NCBI RefSeq assembly: GCF_010726765.1
Contig: NZ_AP022601.1
Span: 2,108,001 to 2,172,000 of the forward strand
DNA length: 64,000 bases
Reading direction: 5' to 3'
DNA from: Mycobacterium gallinarum
GTDB lineage: Bacteria > Actinomycetota > Actinomycetes > Mycobacteriales > Mycobacteriaceae
Below, in pieces: positions 1 through 7,869 of this stretch. Position 1 is the first letter of the stretch, and each line of letters begins with the position of its first letter. Below the pieces are notes generated by a model. It made no database searches. It was not told the DNA's origin and saw only the letters and a list, made by a program, of their open reading frames with translations. The position numbers and the translations under genes were made by a program.

Positions 1-453
1 GACCCCGTCGACACCGGAGTGGTGGACCTTCGTCATCACGACGATGCGCCCGCCGTCCTGCGGGTCGGTGCCCTCGACGTTCTCGATCACCCACTTCTCC
101 CACAGCGGCCGGCTGCGGTCGAGTTGCAGCGAGGCGATGTGCCCACAGATCTCGGCCAATTCGCGGCGACCGCCCGGGGCGGGCAAACCGATGCGGTGCA
201 GGTGCCGGTCGACGTCAAAATCCCTGTCCTCCACCCACACTGGATGGTCGAGGTTGAACCTGCTGTCGGCGAGCTTCTCCCGGAATTGCGGCATCGCCTT
301 GATCCTCAGGTCGAACGCGTCGCGGAAACGGTCGAAGGTGTACCCGCCCGGCATGGTCGACGTGTCCAGCTCGAGGATCGAACACACATGCAGCGGTTGC
401 TGCGCGGTCTCGAGATACAGGAAACTGGCGTCGAGTCCGCTTAACCGTTGCAT
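1..453 (-). CDS. Wax ester synthase/diacylglycerol acyltransferase (WS/DGAT), cut by window edge
   Basis: The reverse strand reads MQRLSGLDASFLYLET from an ATG at 453 and stays open for 151 codons to base 1, so only the N-terminal third is present. The opening is typical of the WS/DGAT family, and the last residues read HHSGVDGV, matching the family's acyltransfer active-site motif HHxxxDG at about residue 144. These enzymes esterify fatty acyl-CoA to diacylglycerol or fatty alcohol to make storage triacylglycerol or wax esters; mycobacteria carry many copies. It is transcribed away from panB across a 157-bp gap. Family assignment is firm; the substrate cannot be told from this fragment. Confidence 0.9.
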   Translation of the reverse strand, partial: MQRLSGLDASFLYLETAQQPLHVCSILELDTSTMPGGYTFDRFRDAFDLRIKAMPQFREKLADSRFNLDHPVWVEDRDFDVDRHLHRIGLPAPGGRRELAEICGHIASLQLDRSRPLWEKWVIENVEGTDPQDGGRIVVMTKVHHSGVDGV

Positions 454-468
454 GCCGCCGATGTTAGG

Positions 469-483
469 CCGGGCTGAGCCCGG
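469..483. promoter_or_regulatory. Perfect palindrome upstream of the WS/DGAT gene
   Basis: CCGGGCT-G-AGCCCGG gives seven-base arms around one centre base, 16 bp upstream of the acyltransferase start in the divergent region. It could be an operator. In GC-rich DNA a short perfect palindrome can also be chance, so function is unproven. Confidence 0.3.
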
Positions 484-513
484 TGTGAGGAAATCCACTC
501 AACGCGCCTTTCA

Positions 514-530
514 ACTTCGGCGCCCGAAGT
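514..530. promoter_or_regulatory. Inverted repeat upstream of panB
   Basis: ACTTCGG-CGC-CCGAAGT has seven-base arms and a three-base centre, 81 bp upstream of panB in the divergent region. It could be an operator or a hairpin in a 5' leader. No confident -10 box was assigned next to it. Confidence 0.3.
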
Positions 531-610
531 GGCAGACTGAACAGGTCAGACGAACCCGGGGACCCGGATGGGCCTCGAGGATCGACCGGACCAACCCGTG
601 AGGGACAACG

Positions 611-1447
611 ATGTCTGAGCAGACTGTCTATGGCGCTGCCGCGGAGAAGCCGCGGACGAAGGTCCGTACCCTTCACCTCCAGAAATGGAAATCAGAAGGT
701 CACAAGTGGGCCATGCTGACGGCCTACGACTTCTCCACCGCCCGCATTTTCGACGATGCAGGCATTCCCGTCCTGCTGGTCGGCGATTCGGCGGCCAACG
801 TGGTGTACGGCTACGACACCACGGTGCCGGTGACTCCCGACGAGCTCATCCCGCTGGTCCGCGGCGTCGTCCGCGGCGCGTCGCACGCACTGGTGGTCGC
901 CGACCTGCCGTTCGGCAGCTATGAGGCGGGCCCGCAGCAGGCTCTTGCCACGGCCACCCGGTTCATGAAGGAGACCGGTGCGGGTGCGGTCAAACTCGAG
1001 GGTGGCGAGCGCGTCGCCGATCAGATCGCGACCCTGACCCAGGCCGGCATCCCCGTGGTCGCGCACATCGGGTTCACCCCGCAGAGCGTCAACGGCCTGG
1101 GCGGGTTCCGCGTCCAGGGCCGCGGCGACGGCGCCGAGCAGACCGTCCACGACGCGATCGCCGTGCAGGAAGCCGGGGCCATCGCCGTGGTGCTCGAAAT
1201 GGTTCCCGCTGAACTGGCCACTCAGATCACCGGCAAGCTGACCATTCCCACCATCGGCATCGGAGCCGGACCCAACTGCGATGCGCAGGTGCTGGTGTGG
1301 CAGGACATGGCCGGCATGACGAGCGGTAAGACCGCAAAGTTCGTCAAACGCTTCGGCGATGTGGGTGCCGAATTGAGCCGCGCCGCAACGCAGTATGCCG
1401 ACGAGGTCGCGAGCGGGACGTTCCCCGCCGAAGAGCACTCCTTCTAA
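611..1447 (+). CDS. panB: 3-methyl-2-oxobutanoate hydroxymethyltransferase (ketopantoate hydroxymethyltransferase)
   Basis: PanB transfers a hydroxymethyl group from 5,10-methylene-tetrahydrofolate to alpha-ketoisovalerate, the first committed step to pantothenate and coenzyme A; it is cytoplasmic. The 278-aa product is full length for the family. LVGDS at residues 56-60, [10 protein letters not shown] around 97-105 and VKLEGG around 127-132 carry the expected Mg-binding Asp59, Asp98 and Glu130. [13 protein letters not shown] near residue 220 is also typical. The ATG at 611 follows a GAGGG about 9 bases upstream. Adjacent to a CYTH-CHAD gene, as in M. tuberculosis Rv2225-Rv2226, but here a crotonase gene separates them. 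Confidence 0.97.
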   Translation: MSEQTVYGAAAEKPRTKVRTLHLQKWKSEGHKWAMLTAYDFSTARIFDDAGIPVLLVGDSAANVVYGYDTTVPVTPDELIPLVRGVVRGASHALVVADLPFGSYEAGPQQALATATRFMKETGAGAVKLEGGERVADQIATLTQAGIPVVAHIGFTPQSVNGLGGFRVQGRGDGAEQTVHDAIAVQEAGAIAVVLEMVPAELATQITGKLTIPTIGIGAGPNCDAQVLVWQDMAGMTSGKTAKFVKRFGDVGAELSRAATQYADEVASGTFPAEEHSF

Positions 1448-1456
1448 TTTTTCACC

Positions 1457-1497
1457 CGCGAACGTGGGTTACCCACACGCATCTACACAGATTCGCG
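1457..1497. terminator. Nested inverted repeats between convergent genes
   Basis: CGCGAA (1457-1462) pairs with TTCGCG (1492-1497), and inside lies GTGGGT-T-ACCCAC (1464-1476). The block sits in the 86-bp gap between the stops of panB and the facing crotonase gene, where a bidirectional terminator would be expected. There is no clear U-tract, which is common in mycobacteria. Confidence 0.35.
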
Positions 1498-1533
1498 TGT
1501 TACAAGTCCACACTCGGCGCGCAGGCTCGCGAG

Positions 1534-2313
1534 CTAGGAGAACTCCGGCTTCCGCTTGGCCATGAAGGCATCGACGCCTTCGCGGCCGTCGGCGGAGTTG
1601 GCACGTTCGGCGATCAGCCGGCTCTCGAATTCCATCTGCTCCTCGAGACCGCTGCTGAACGTCGACAGCATCAGTGCCTTCACGGAGCCGTTGGACCCGG
1701 CGCAGGTGGCCGCCATTTTTTCGGCCAGCGCGTCGGCACGCGCGGCCAATTGATCGTCGGGCACCACCTCGGTGACCAGACCCCACTGTGCGGCGTCCTG
1801 AGCCGAGAGAGTGCGATTGGTCAGCATCAGTTCCTTGGTCTTGGTGATGCCGATGAGCCGCGGCAGGAAGTACGACGAGCTGCCGTCCGGCGAGAGCCCC
1901 ACCTTGGTGTAGGCCATCGTGAACGACGCCGACTCCGCGGCAAGGACGAGATCGCCCGTCACCGCGATCGAGAAGCCTGCTCCGGCGGCGGTGCCGTTGA
2001 CCGCGGTGATGAGCACGGCGTCCATCCGTGAGAAGCTCGAGATGGCGCGATGCAGATCGTTCGCGACGCCCTTGATGTGCAGGCCCCTGTCGGGCGCAGG
2101 CGCAAAGGACTTCAGATCGCCTCCGGCGCAGAAGAACCGACCCGAACCGGTGAGCACGACCACCTTCGTCGCCGCGGTGTCGCAGCGCCGGGCCGCATCG
2201 GCGAGCTCGCGAGTCATGGTGTCGGTCATCCCATTTGCGGCGTCGGGCCGGTTCAGGGTGATCCGGGTGATGGCACCGGACGGCTCGAATTCGATCGTTT
2301 CGTAGTCGGTCAC
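1534..2313 (-). CDS. Enoyl-CoA hydratase/isomerase (crotonase) family protein
   Basis: A 259-aa crotonase-fold protein from a GTG at 2313. NRPDAANGMT near residues 21-30 and FFCAGGDLKSF around 60-70 form the CoA-binding/oxyanion-hole signature, followed by VNGTAAGAGFSIA near 110-120. The segment that in classical hydratases carries the first catalytic Glu reads AYTKVGLSPDG, without an obvious Glu, so an isomerase or another crotonase reaction is as likely as hydration (tentative alignment by eye). It faces panB and is divergent from the CYTH-CHAD gene. Substrate unknown; probably acyl-CoA or branched acyl-CoA catabolism. Confidence 0.85.
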   Translation of the reverse strand: MTDYETIEFEPSGAITRITLNRPDAANGMTDTMTRELADAARRCDTAATKVVVLTGSGRFFCAGGDLKSFAPAPDRGLHIKGVANDLHRAISSFSRMDAVLITAVNGTAAGAGFSIAVTGDLVLAAESASFTMAYTKVGLSPDGSSSYFLPRLIGITKTKELMLTNRTLSAQDAAQWGLVTEVVPDDQLAARADALAEKMAATCAGSNGSVKALMLSTFSSGLEEQMEFESRLIAERANSADGREGVDAFMAKRKPEFS

Positions 2314-2398
2314 CCCTGGACCTTATCGCCGCTGTCCAACTGCTCAACCTCTCCCCCGGCCTCCTCGTTTACCTGAATGTGGCAGTCTTGCCCGCACC

Positions 2399-3868
2399 AT
2401 GGGCAAATCCACTTCGAGCTATCTGGAGGTCGAGCGCAAGTTCGACGTCGTCGACTCCACCGTCTCCCCGTCATTCGACGGGCTCTCGGCGGTCGCGTCG
2501 GTGAAGCGTTCTCCCGTGCAGCAACTCGACGCCGTCTACTTCGACACCCCCAACCGCGACCTGGCCGCGCACCGCATCACGTTGCGCCGGCGCACCGGCG
2601 GCCCCGACGCCGGATGGCACCTCAAGTTGCCCGCAGGTGCCGACGCCCGCACCGAGGTGCGGGAGCCGCTGGACAGCTCGGGCGACGACGTGCCGGAGGC
2701 GCTGCGCGACGTCGTGTTGGCCATCGTGCGGGACCGGCCGTTGGCTCCCGTGGCGCGGATCTCGACCGAGCGCACCGTCGACATGCTCTACGGACGTGAC
2801 GGCGTGGCGCTCGCGGAGTTCTGCGATGACCAGGTCACCGCCTCGGCCGGGCTGGACGGCGCGGAACAACGGTGGCGCGAATGGGAGCTCGAGCTCGCCG
2901 AGGGCGGCGATCGAGAACTGCTGGAGCGGCTCGCGAACAGGCTCCTGGATGCCGGCGCGGTACCTGCCGGGCACGGTTCCAAGCTGGCCCGGGTACTCGA
3001 ATCGACGGCCGAGTCCGAGCCGTCGGAGCTGCCGGACGATCCGATCCACCGGGCGGTGGCCGGACATGTCGACGAGTTGCTGGAGTGGGATCGGGCGGTT
3101 CGCGCCGATGTCTACGACTCCGTACACCAGATGCGCGTCACGACACGCAAGATCCGCAGTCTGTTGCAGTCGTCCGAGGACGCGTTCGGGATCACCGACG
3201 ACGCCTGGATCCTCGACGAACTGCGCCAGCTCGCGTCCGTGCTGGGTGTGGCGCGCGACGCCGAGGTGCTCGCCGAGAAGTACGAGAAAGCACTCGACGA
3301 ACTGCCCGCGGAATTGATCCGCGGTCCGGTGCGCGAGCGACTGGTCGACGGCGCGAAGAAGCGCTACTCCGCGGGGCACCGGCGATCGCTGATCGCGATG
3401 CGCTCCGATCGGTACTTCCGGCTGCTCGATGCTCTCGAGGCATTGGTGGCCACCCCCCCGCCACCGCCGGCGCCCGGTGACGAAGAGCCCACAACGCTGA
3501 CCATCGCCGCCGCGTACAAGAAGGTCCGTAAAGCGGCCAAGGCAGCGGACACCGCCGAGTCCGACGCCGAGCGAGACGAAGCTTTGCACCGAATTCGTAA
3601 GCGCGCCAAACGACTTCGGTATACGGCGTCGGCGACGGGTGACGACAAGGTGTCCGACCGCGCGAAGGCCATTCAGTCGTTGCTCGGCGATCATCAGGAC
3701 AGCGTCGTCAGCCGGAATCACCTCAGCAAGGAGGCCGCCGTCGCGCACGCCGCCGGCGAGGACACCTTCACCTACGGGGTGCTCTATCAGCTTGAAGCCG
3801 AAGTCGCACGTCGAGCCGAGGAGAGCCTCGGCGCCGCACTGAAGAAGCTGAGAAAGTCCGTTCGCTAG
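2399..3868 (+). CDS. CYTH-CHAD domain protein
   Basis: The N-terminal ~200 residues are a CYTH (triphosphate tunnel metalloenzyme) domain: the ExExK motif is E10-V-E-R-K14, followed by alternating charged strands such as the segment RRRTGGPDAGWHLKLPAG. The C-terminal ~270 residues are a CHAD helical domain with two typical His/Arg/Lys helices, VHQMRVTTRKIRS and ALHRIRKRAKRLRY. CYTH domains bind or hydrolyse polyphosphates and CHAD domains bind polyphosphate, so a polyphosphate role is likely; this is inference from family knowledge. The 489-aa length and position by panB match Rv2226. Probably cytoplasmic. Confidence 0.92.
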   Translation: MGKSTSSYLEVERKFDVVDSTVSPSFDGLSAVASVKRSPVQQLDAVYFDTPNRDLAAHRITLRRRTGGPDAGWHLKLPAGADARTEVREPLDSSGDDVPEALRDVVLAIVRDRPLAPVARISTERTVDMLYGRDGVALAEFCDDQVTASAGLDGAEQRWREWELELAEGGDRELLERLANRLLDAGAVPAGHGSKLARVLESTAESEPSELPDDPIHRAVAGHVDELLEWDRAVRADVYDSVHQMRVTTRKIRSLLQSSEDAFGITDDAWILDELRQLASVLGVARDAEVLAEKYEKALDELPAELIRGPVRERLVDGAKKRYSAGHRRSLIAMRSDRYFRLLDALEALVATPPPPPAPGDEEPTTLTIAAAYKKVRKAAKAADTAESDAERDEALHRIRKRAKRLRYTASATGDDKVSDRAKAIQSLLGDHQDSVVSRNHLSKEAAVAHAAGEDTFTYGVLYQLEAEVARRAEESLGAALKKLRKSVR

Positions 3869-3878
3869 GAGTCGTGAC

Positions 3879-4085
3879 TCAGACGGTTGCGTGGACTCCG
3901 TGCAGAATGCGGCGCAGCTCGAGCATCGCGTCGTGCAGCTCGGTACGCACGGCGGGTTCGGTGGTGCAGTACTCGGAGGCGATCTGCGCGGTGGAGCGCC
4001 CGAGGTAGTACGCCCGGTAGATGAGCTCGCGGTGCGGAATCGACAGCAGCGCCATGGCCTGTCGAATCACCTTGCCGTCGGTCAC
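3879..4085 (-). CDS. Orphan sigma-factor region-4-like protein
   Basis: A 68-aa product from a GTG at 4085 that overlaps the GntR stop as GTGA, so the two are very likely translationally coupled. The protein is almost entirely a helix-turn-helix of the ECF sigma region 4 kind: LSIPHRELIYRAYYLGRS, then TAQIASEYCTTEPAVRTELH. Region 2, needed for -10 recognition and core binding, is absent. It could be a stand-alone DNA-binding or RNA-polymerase-touching partner of the upstream regulator, or a fragment of a former sigma gene. Ten bases separate its stop from the convergent CYTH-CHAD stop. Confidence 0.7.
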   Translation of the reverse strand: MTDGKVIRQAMALLSIPHRELIYRAYYLGRSTAQIASEYCTTEPAVRTELHDAMLELRRILHGVHATV

Positions 4086-4753
4086 GGCGAAAGCACCGCG
4101 TGCGGGTCGAGCACCGAGGGATGGTCGACGATGTAGTCGAGTATGTGGTCGTGCGCCTTCGCGAGGTGGTCGCCGATGAGACGCGCCGTGGTGGCGGCAT
4201 CCCCGCGTTCGACGGCGGCCAGTATCTCCGCATGCTCGCTCCCGATGTGCCCGGTCTGACCGATCACCTCGAGGTGCAGGTACACGTAGCGATCGGTCAA
4301 GCGCCGCAAGTGCTCGATCAGTTCGATCGTGCGCGGGCGGTTGGACCGGCGGTAGACCGCGGCGTGGAATTCGGTGTTGGCCGCGAGCCAGGTGCGCGCA
4401 TCGGTTGGCTCTGACATGATCGCCAGCTGCCTTCGCATGTAGATGATGTCGGCGCGGCCGACGTGTGGGACGGCGATGGCGGTGGTCTTCGGCTCGATCG
4501 ACAGCCGCAGGTCGTACAGCTCCTGAAGTTCCTCGATCGACATGCGGGTGACGATCGCGGTGGCGTTGGACAGCGGCTGCACCAGGCCTTCGCTGGCGAG
4601 CAGCGCCAACGCGTCGCGCACCGGGATCCGGCTGACGCCGAACCGTTCGGCGAGGCCGACCTGGGCGAGCTTGGCGCCGGGCGCGACGTCCCCGTGCAGG
4701 ATCTCGGCCCTGAGCTGTGCGGCGATGCGTGCTGCGGAACTTTCGGATGCCAT
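4082..4753 (-). CDS. GntR-family (FCD/FadR-type) transcriptional regulator
   Basis: A 223-aa regulator from ATG 4753, preceded by AGGA. Residues about 1-65 are a winged helix: AARIAAQLRAEILHGDVAPG, then LAERFGVSRIPVRDALALL. Residues about 80-215 are the FCD all-helical ligand domain (LYDLRLSIEPKT, NTEFHAAVYRRSNR, SEHAEILAAVERGD) with the His/Asp residues that normally bind a metal and a small carboxylate. FCD regulators respond to organic acids. A longer reading frame back to 4813 exists, but its extra 20 residues are not family-like. A TTGTATACAG element lies about 30 bp upstream. Its stop overlaps the start of the sigma-4-like gene. Confidence 0.92.
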   Translation of the reverse strand: MASESSAARIAAQLRAEILHGDVAPGAKLAQVGLAERFGVSRIPVRDALALLASEGLVQPLSNATAIVTRMSIEELQELYDLRLSIEPKTTAIAVPHVGRADIIYMRRQLAIMSEPTDARTWLAANTEFHAAVYRRSNRPRTIELIEHLRRLTDRYVYLHLEVIGQTGHIGSEHAEILAAVERGDAATTARLIGDHLAKAHDHILDYIVDHPSVLDPHAVLSP

Positions 4754-4782
4754 CGCGGTGTCCTGTCTACGATCTTGAGTTC

Positions 4783-4792
4783 TTGTATACAG
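4783..4792. promoter_or_regulatory. Candidate GntR/FCD operator
   Basis: TTGTATACAG contains the perfect palindrome TGTATACA (4784-4791), resembling the T-GT/AC-A half-sites bound by many FCD-type GntR proteins. It lies about 30 bp upstream of the regulator's start, suggesting autoregulation. Confidence 0.5.
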
Positions 4793-4820
4793 ATGCTGGC
4801 TGTGAGGTCCCATGGAAAGA

Positions 4821-4858
4821 GGATGAGTTGGCCTGTAAGCCGGATTCTGTTCCGCACC
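4821..4858. repeat. Ectopic copy of the rnpB 3' end (38-bp direct repeat, copy 1)
   Basis: These 38 bases are identical to 5406-5443, the 3' terminal segment of the RNase P RNA gene, in the same orientation, and similarity stops sharply at both ends. The copies are 585 bp apart and bracket a 547-bp insert with one secreted-protein gene. The pattern is that of an att core left by site-specific integration at the 3' end of an RNA gene. No integrase is present in the insert. Confidence 0.85.
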
Positions 4859-4985
4859 GTAGGGCGTGCGCGGTCATGGGTTGGTCCCCGAAAATACCTG
4901 CGAAAAGTCGACGTCCTTCGATGCGATGCAATTACGCTTTCGCCTTGGGGGTCGAGCTTCAAGTCAGTTTCAGGGGTGGAGCAAT

Positions 4986-5321
4986 ATGCGTGGAATCCTT
5001 ATCAACACCGCCGTGCTAGCCATTTTCCTGGGCGCCGCTCCAATCGCCGCCGCCGACGATGTGCCCGGCATCAACGACGACGCAGTGCTCGGCGCACCTT
5101 GTGACAGCGCTAGCCGATACATCTATGGACGCGGCCCTAGCGGCGAGCCGCTCGCCTGTGTCGCGTTCGACGGCGCGGGCCAGTGGGTTCAATCCATGCC
5201 TCTGGTCGGTGTTCGTGAGGTCGGCTCTCCATGCGTCGATGAGAGTGACGGCGTTGCTCAATCTCCTGACGGTCTGGGTCTGGTGTGTGCCTCCGACATG
5301 GGATGGCAGCCCGGCCCGTAG
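4986..5321 (+). CDS. Small secreted protein with two Cys-pair repeats
   Basis: An ATG at 4986 (GTGGAG a few bases upstream) opens a 111-aa protein. Residues 1-23 form a Sec signal peptide (MRGILINTAVLAIFLGAAP then IAAADD, cleavage probable after ADA-like residues). The mature part holds two similar ~35-residue units, GAPCDSASRYIYGRGPSG...LACVAFDGAGQW and GSPCVDESDGVAQSPDG...LVCASDMGW, each with a Cys pair and a final Trp, suggesting two disulfide-closed modules. A longer frame begins at 4866, but the signal peptide fixes the start. It is the only gene between the two rnpB-end repeats and its base composition looks less GC-rich than its neighbours. Function unknown. Confidence 0.75.
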   Translation: MRGILINTAVLAIFLGAAPIAAADDVPGINDDAVLGAPCDSASRYIYGRGPSGEPLACVAFDGAGQWVQSMPLVGVREVGSPCVDESDGVAQSPDGLGLVCASDMGWQPGP

Positions 5322-5403
5322 GTCTCTTTCGCTCGATTGACTCGGTGCTCGGATCCGCTGCGGACGGCGGCGACCCCGAGTGGCTGAATATGCAAGACAT
5401 AGG

Positions 5404-5808
<405 letters not shown>

Positions 5809-5814
5809 GCAATA

Positions 5815-5820
5815 AACTTA
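5815..5820 (-). promoter_or_regulatory. Candidate -10 box of rnpB
   Basis: On the minus strand TAAGTT lies six bases upstream of the predicted RNA 5' end at 5808, the expected -12 to -7 position. No good -35 hexamer is visible. The box sits between rnpB and the AraC start codon at 5825. Confidence 0.45.
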
Positions 5821-5824
5821 GCTC

Positions 5825-6280
5825 ATGTCCCAGGTTCCCCCGGCCCGTTATCTCCTGCGGGCCAAGGATCTGGTCGACGCACGCTATTCGGATCCCATCA
5901 CCGTCGACGACCTCGCCGCCGCGGCGGGACTGTCGAGGGCCCATTTCAGCCGGATGTTCACCCGGACGTTCGGGGAATCTCCCCGGGCATATCTGCAGAC
6001 CAGGCGTTTGGAGCGCGCGGCGTCATTGCTGCGCCACACCGACCGCTCCGTGGCCGACATCTGCGTGATGGTGGGACTGCAAAGCGTCGGGTCGTTCACC
6101 ACCAGCTTCTCGCGGGTGTACGGCATGCCCCCCGCCGCGTATCGGGCCAGCATGCCGCCGGCAGCAATCTACGCGCGAGTGCCCAGTTGCATCCTCGCGC
6201 GCGACACCCGGCCGCCCGCCGACAGCCGCGTGCGTAAGACAGCACACGGGGAGAAGACGGGCGACGGCGACCGAACGTAG
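5825..6280 (+). CDS. AraC-family transcriptional regulator, DNA-binding domain only
   Basis: A 151-aa protein with two helix-turn-helix motifs filling residues ~10-110: ITVDDLAAAAGLSRAHFSRM and RSVADICVMVGLQSVGSFTT, then FSRVYGMPPAAYR, the standard AraC C-terminal signature. There is no N-terminal effector domain, so it belongs to the short AraC proteins that are often encoded next to the enzyme they control. The C-terminal ~40 residues are basic and unstructured. Ten bases downstream begins a glyoxalase-fold gene, a frequent partner in actinobacteria. The ATG is 16 bases from the divergent rnpB 5' end. Confidence 0.9.
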   Translation: MSQVPPARYLLRAKDLVDARYSDPITVDDLAAAAGLSRAHFSRMFTRTFGESPRAYLQTRRLERAASLLRHTDRSVADICVMVGLQSVGSFTTSFSRVYGMPPAAYRASMPPAAIYARVPSCILARDTRPPADSRVRKTAHGEKTGDGDRT

Positions 6281-6290
6281 CGTCGTTCGC

Positions 6291-6728
6291 ATGATCAAAG
6301 TTGCAAGCGCCCACCTGTGGGTACACGACCAGGACGTCGCACTGAAATTTTGGACCGAGAACGTCGGAATGGAAGTGCGCCAAGATGTTTCGCTGCCTGA
6401 TATGGACAACACGTTTCGGTGGTTGACCGTCGGTCCGCCGGGCCAGGACGACGTGTCGATCGTGTTGATGGCGGTCCCCGGCGAACCTGTGATGGATGAG
6501 GTCACGCGCAAGCAGGTGCAGGAACTCACCGCCAAGGGCTTCGCCGGCACCGTGTTCCTGACTACCGAAGACATCCAGGCCGACTACGACGAGATGACCG
6601 CTCGCGGCGTCGAATTCACCGAACCACCACATCAGATGCCGTACGGCATCGACTCCGGATTTCGTGATCCGTCCGGCAACAGCGTCCGATTGACCCAATT
6701 GGCACCGCCGCCCGCCAATACTGTCTAG
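6291..6728 (+). CDS. VOC (glyoxalase/bleomycin resistance) family protein
   Basis: A 145-aa protein with the paired beta-alpha-beta-beta-beta modules of the vicinal oxygen chelate fold: KVASAHLWVHDQDVALKFWT at the N-terminus and DSGFRDPSGNSVRLTQL near the C-terminus. VOC proteins include metal-dependent lyases, dioxygenases and drug-binding proteins; the substrate cannot be inferred. It is cotranscribed with the preceding AraC gene (10-bp gap) and abuts the next gene exactly (TAG then GTG). Confidence 0.88.
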   Translation: MIKVASAHLWVHDQDVALKFWTENVGMEVRQDVSLPDMDNTFRWLTVGPPGQDDVSIVLMAVPGEPVMDEVTRKQVQELTAKGFAGTVFLTTEDIQADYDEMTARGVEFTEPPHQMPYGIDSGFRDPSGNSVRLTQLAPPPANTV

Positions 6729-7250
6729 GTGCGAACCACTACCGCAGCACTGGGTTCGGCGGCATTCTTCGTCGTCGCGCCCGGCACGTTCGTCGGGCTG
6801 GGCCCGTGGCTGATCACCCGATGGGAGATCCCCGAGTCCAGCCCGCCGTTACGTCTGGTCCTGGGGGCGGTCTTCGTCGTCGCGGGCCTGATTCCGCCCA
6901 TTCACGCTTTCGTCCAGTTCACCAAGGCAGGCGGGACGCCGATGCCCGTCGCGCCGACCGAACGGCTTGTCGTCGGAGGGTTCAACCGCTTCGTCCGGAA
7001 CCCGATGTACGTCGGCCTGTTGACCGCGATCCTGGGCCAGGCGCTGCTCTTCGACAGCCTGTGGTTGGTGGTCTACGCGGTGATCGGGTGGATCGCGACG
7101 GCGTCATTCGTGCACTGGTACGAGGAACCGACGCTGGTGCGCACCTACGGCGAGCAGTACGAGGAATACCGGCGCAATGTGCCCGCATGGACTCCACGCC
7201 TCACGCCGTGGCGGCCGCCTAGTGTGCAGCCAGATCGCAAAATCGCCTGA
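6729..7250 (+). CDS. Isoprenylcysteine carboxyl methyltransferase-like membrane protein
   Basis: A 173-aa integral membrane protein starting with GTG directly after the upstream TAG. It has about four or five hydrophobic segments (residues ~8-28, 40-60, 95-115, 115-130). The conserved block GGFNRFVRNPMYVGLL and, further on, EEPTLVRTYGEQYEEYRRNV fit the ICMT/phospholipid methyltransferase family (Arg-x-Pro-x-Tyr and Glu-Glu...Tyr motifs binding SAM). The substrate is unknown. Cotranscribed with the AraC/VOC genes. Confidence 0.85.
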   Translation: MRTTTAALGSAAFFVVAPGTFVGLGPWLITRWEIPESSPPLRLVLGAVFVVAGLIPPIHAFVQFTKAGGTPMPVAPTERLVVGGFNRFVRNPMYVGLLTAILGQALLFDSLWLVVYAVIGWIATASFVHWYEEPTLVRTYGEQYEEYRRNVPAWTPRLTPWRPPSVQPDRKIA

Positions 7251-7286
7251 AAGCGGGCGAATCGTCGATCTCAGCGCACACTAGGC
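7217..7286. terminator. 70-nt imperfect hairpin with perfect 11-bp ends
   Basis: GCCTAGTGTGC (7217-7227) pairs perfectly with GCACACTAGGC (7276-7286), and the interior continues as an imperfect stem (AGATCG against CGATCT). The structure overlaps the end of the methyltransferase gene, whose stop is at 7250, and closes the operon. It may be a terminator; a small dispersed repeat is the alternative. Confidence 0.45.
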
Positions 7287-7356
7287 CATTCCTGATATCC
7301 CGCCGGATTGGCATGCATCGATCTCACGTCTCGCCGACCACCGGCGTCTACAAGAC

Positions 7357-7869
7357 ATGAACACCCGACACTGCGTCATCGACAGCCAGTTGGGCAAGCT
7401 CACCGTGGTCGCCGACGGCGACGCCCTCACCGGCGTCTACTTCCGGCATCACGGGCGTCGCCCCGACTCATCCGCCTTCGGAGCGCGGGTCCACGCGCAC
7501 TCCGATGTCCTGCTTACCGAGGCGGAGGTCCAACTGACGGCCTACCTCTCCGGCGACCGCGCCGCTTTCGACCTGCCCGTCCGCCCACAGGGCGACCAGC
7601 GTCAGCAGCGGGTCTGGGACTTGGTGTCCGACATCCCCTTCGGCGGCACCGTCACCCATGGAGAACTGGCCGCAGCGCTGGCCGATCGCACAACAGCGCA
7701 GGAAGTGGGCCAGGCCGTCGGCCGTAATCCGCTGTGCATCGTCATCCCCTGCCACCGGGTGGTCGGAAGCAACGGTCAACTCACGGGCTACGCGGGCGGG
7801 CTGAAGCGCAAGCAGTTTCTGCTCGAACTCGAGGAGGCCGCCGACGTCAAGGCGGCGAGACTGTTCTGA
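7357..7869 (+). CDS. ogt: Methylated-DNA--[protein]-cysteine S-methyltransferase
   Basis: Ogt removes alkyl groups from O6-alkylguanine (and O4-alkylthymine) by transferring them irreversibly to its own Cys. The 170-aa product carries the active-site PCHRVVG at residues 131-137 (acceptor Cys132), the Arg-containing recognition helix around TTAQEVGQAVGRNP (114-125), and the post-active-site LTGYAGGLKRKQFLL. Length and domain order are normal. It overlaps the downstream oxygenase by one base (TGATG), so the two share an operon. Confidence 0.95.
   Translation: MNTRHCVIDSQLGKLTVVADGDALTGVYFRHHGRRPDSSAFGARVHAHSDVLLTEAEVQLTAYLSGDRAAFDLPVRPQGDQRQQRVWDLVSDIPFGGTVTHGELAAALADRTTAQEVGQAVGRNPLCIVIPCHRVVGSNGQLTGYAGGLKRKQFLLELEEAADVKAARLF

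Noticed and set aside
2471..3748. A 425-codon open frame antisense to the CYTH-CHAD gene
   Set aside because: It mirrors the high-GC codon positions of the real gene, has no family-like motifs, and overlaps a protein with clear CYTH and CHAD signatures.
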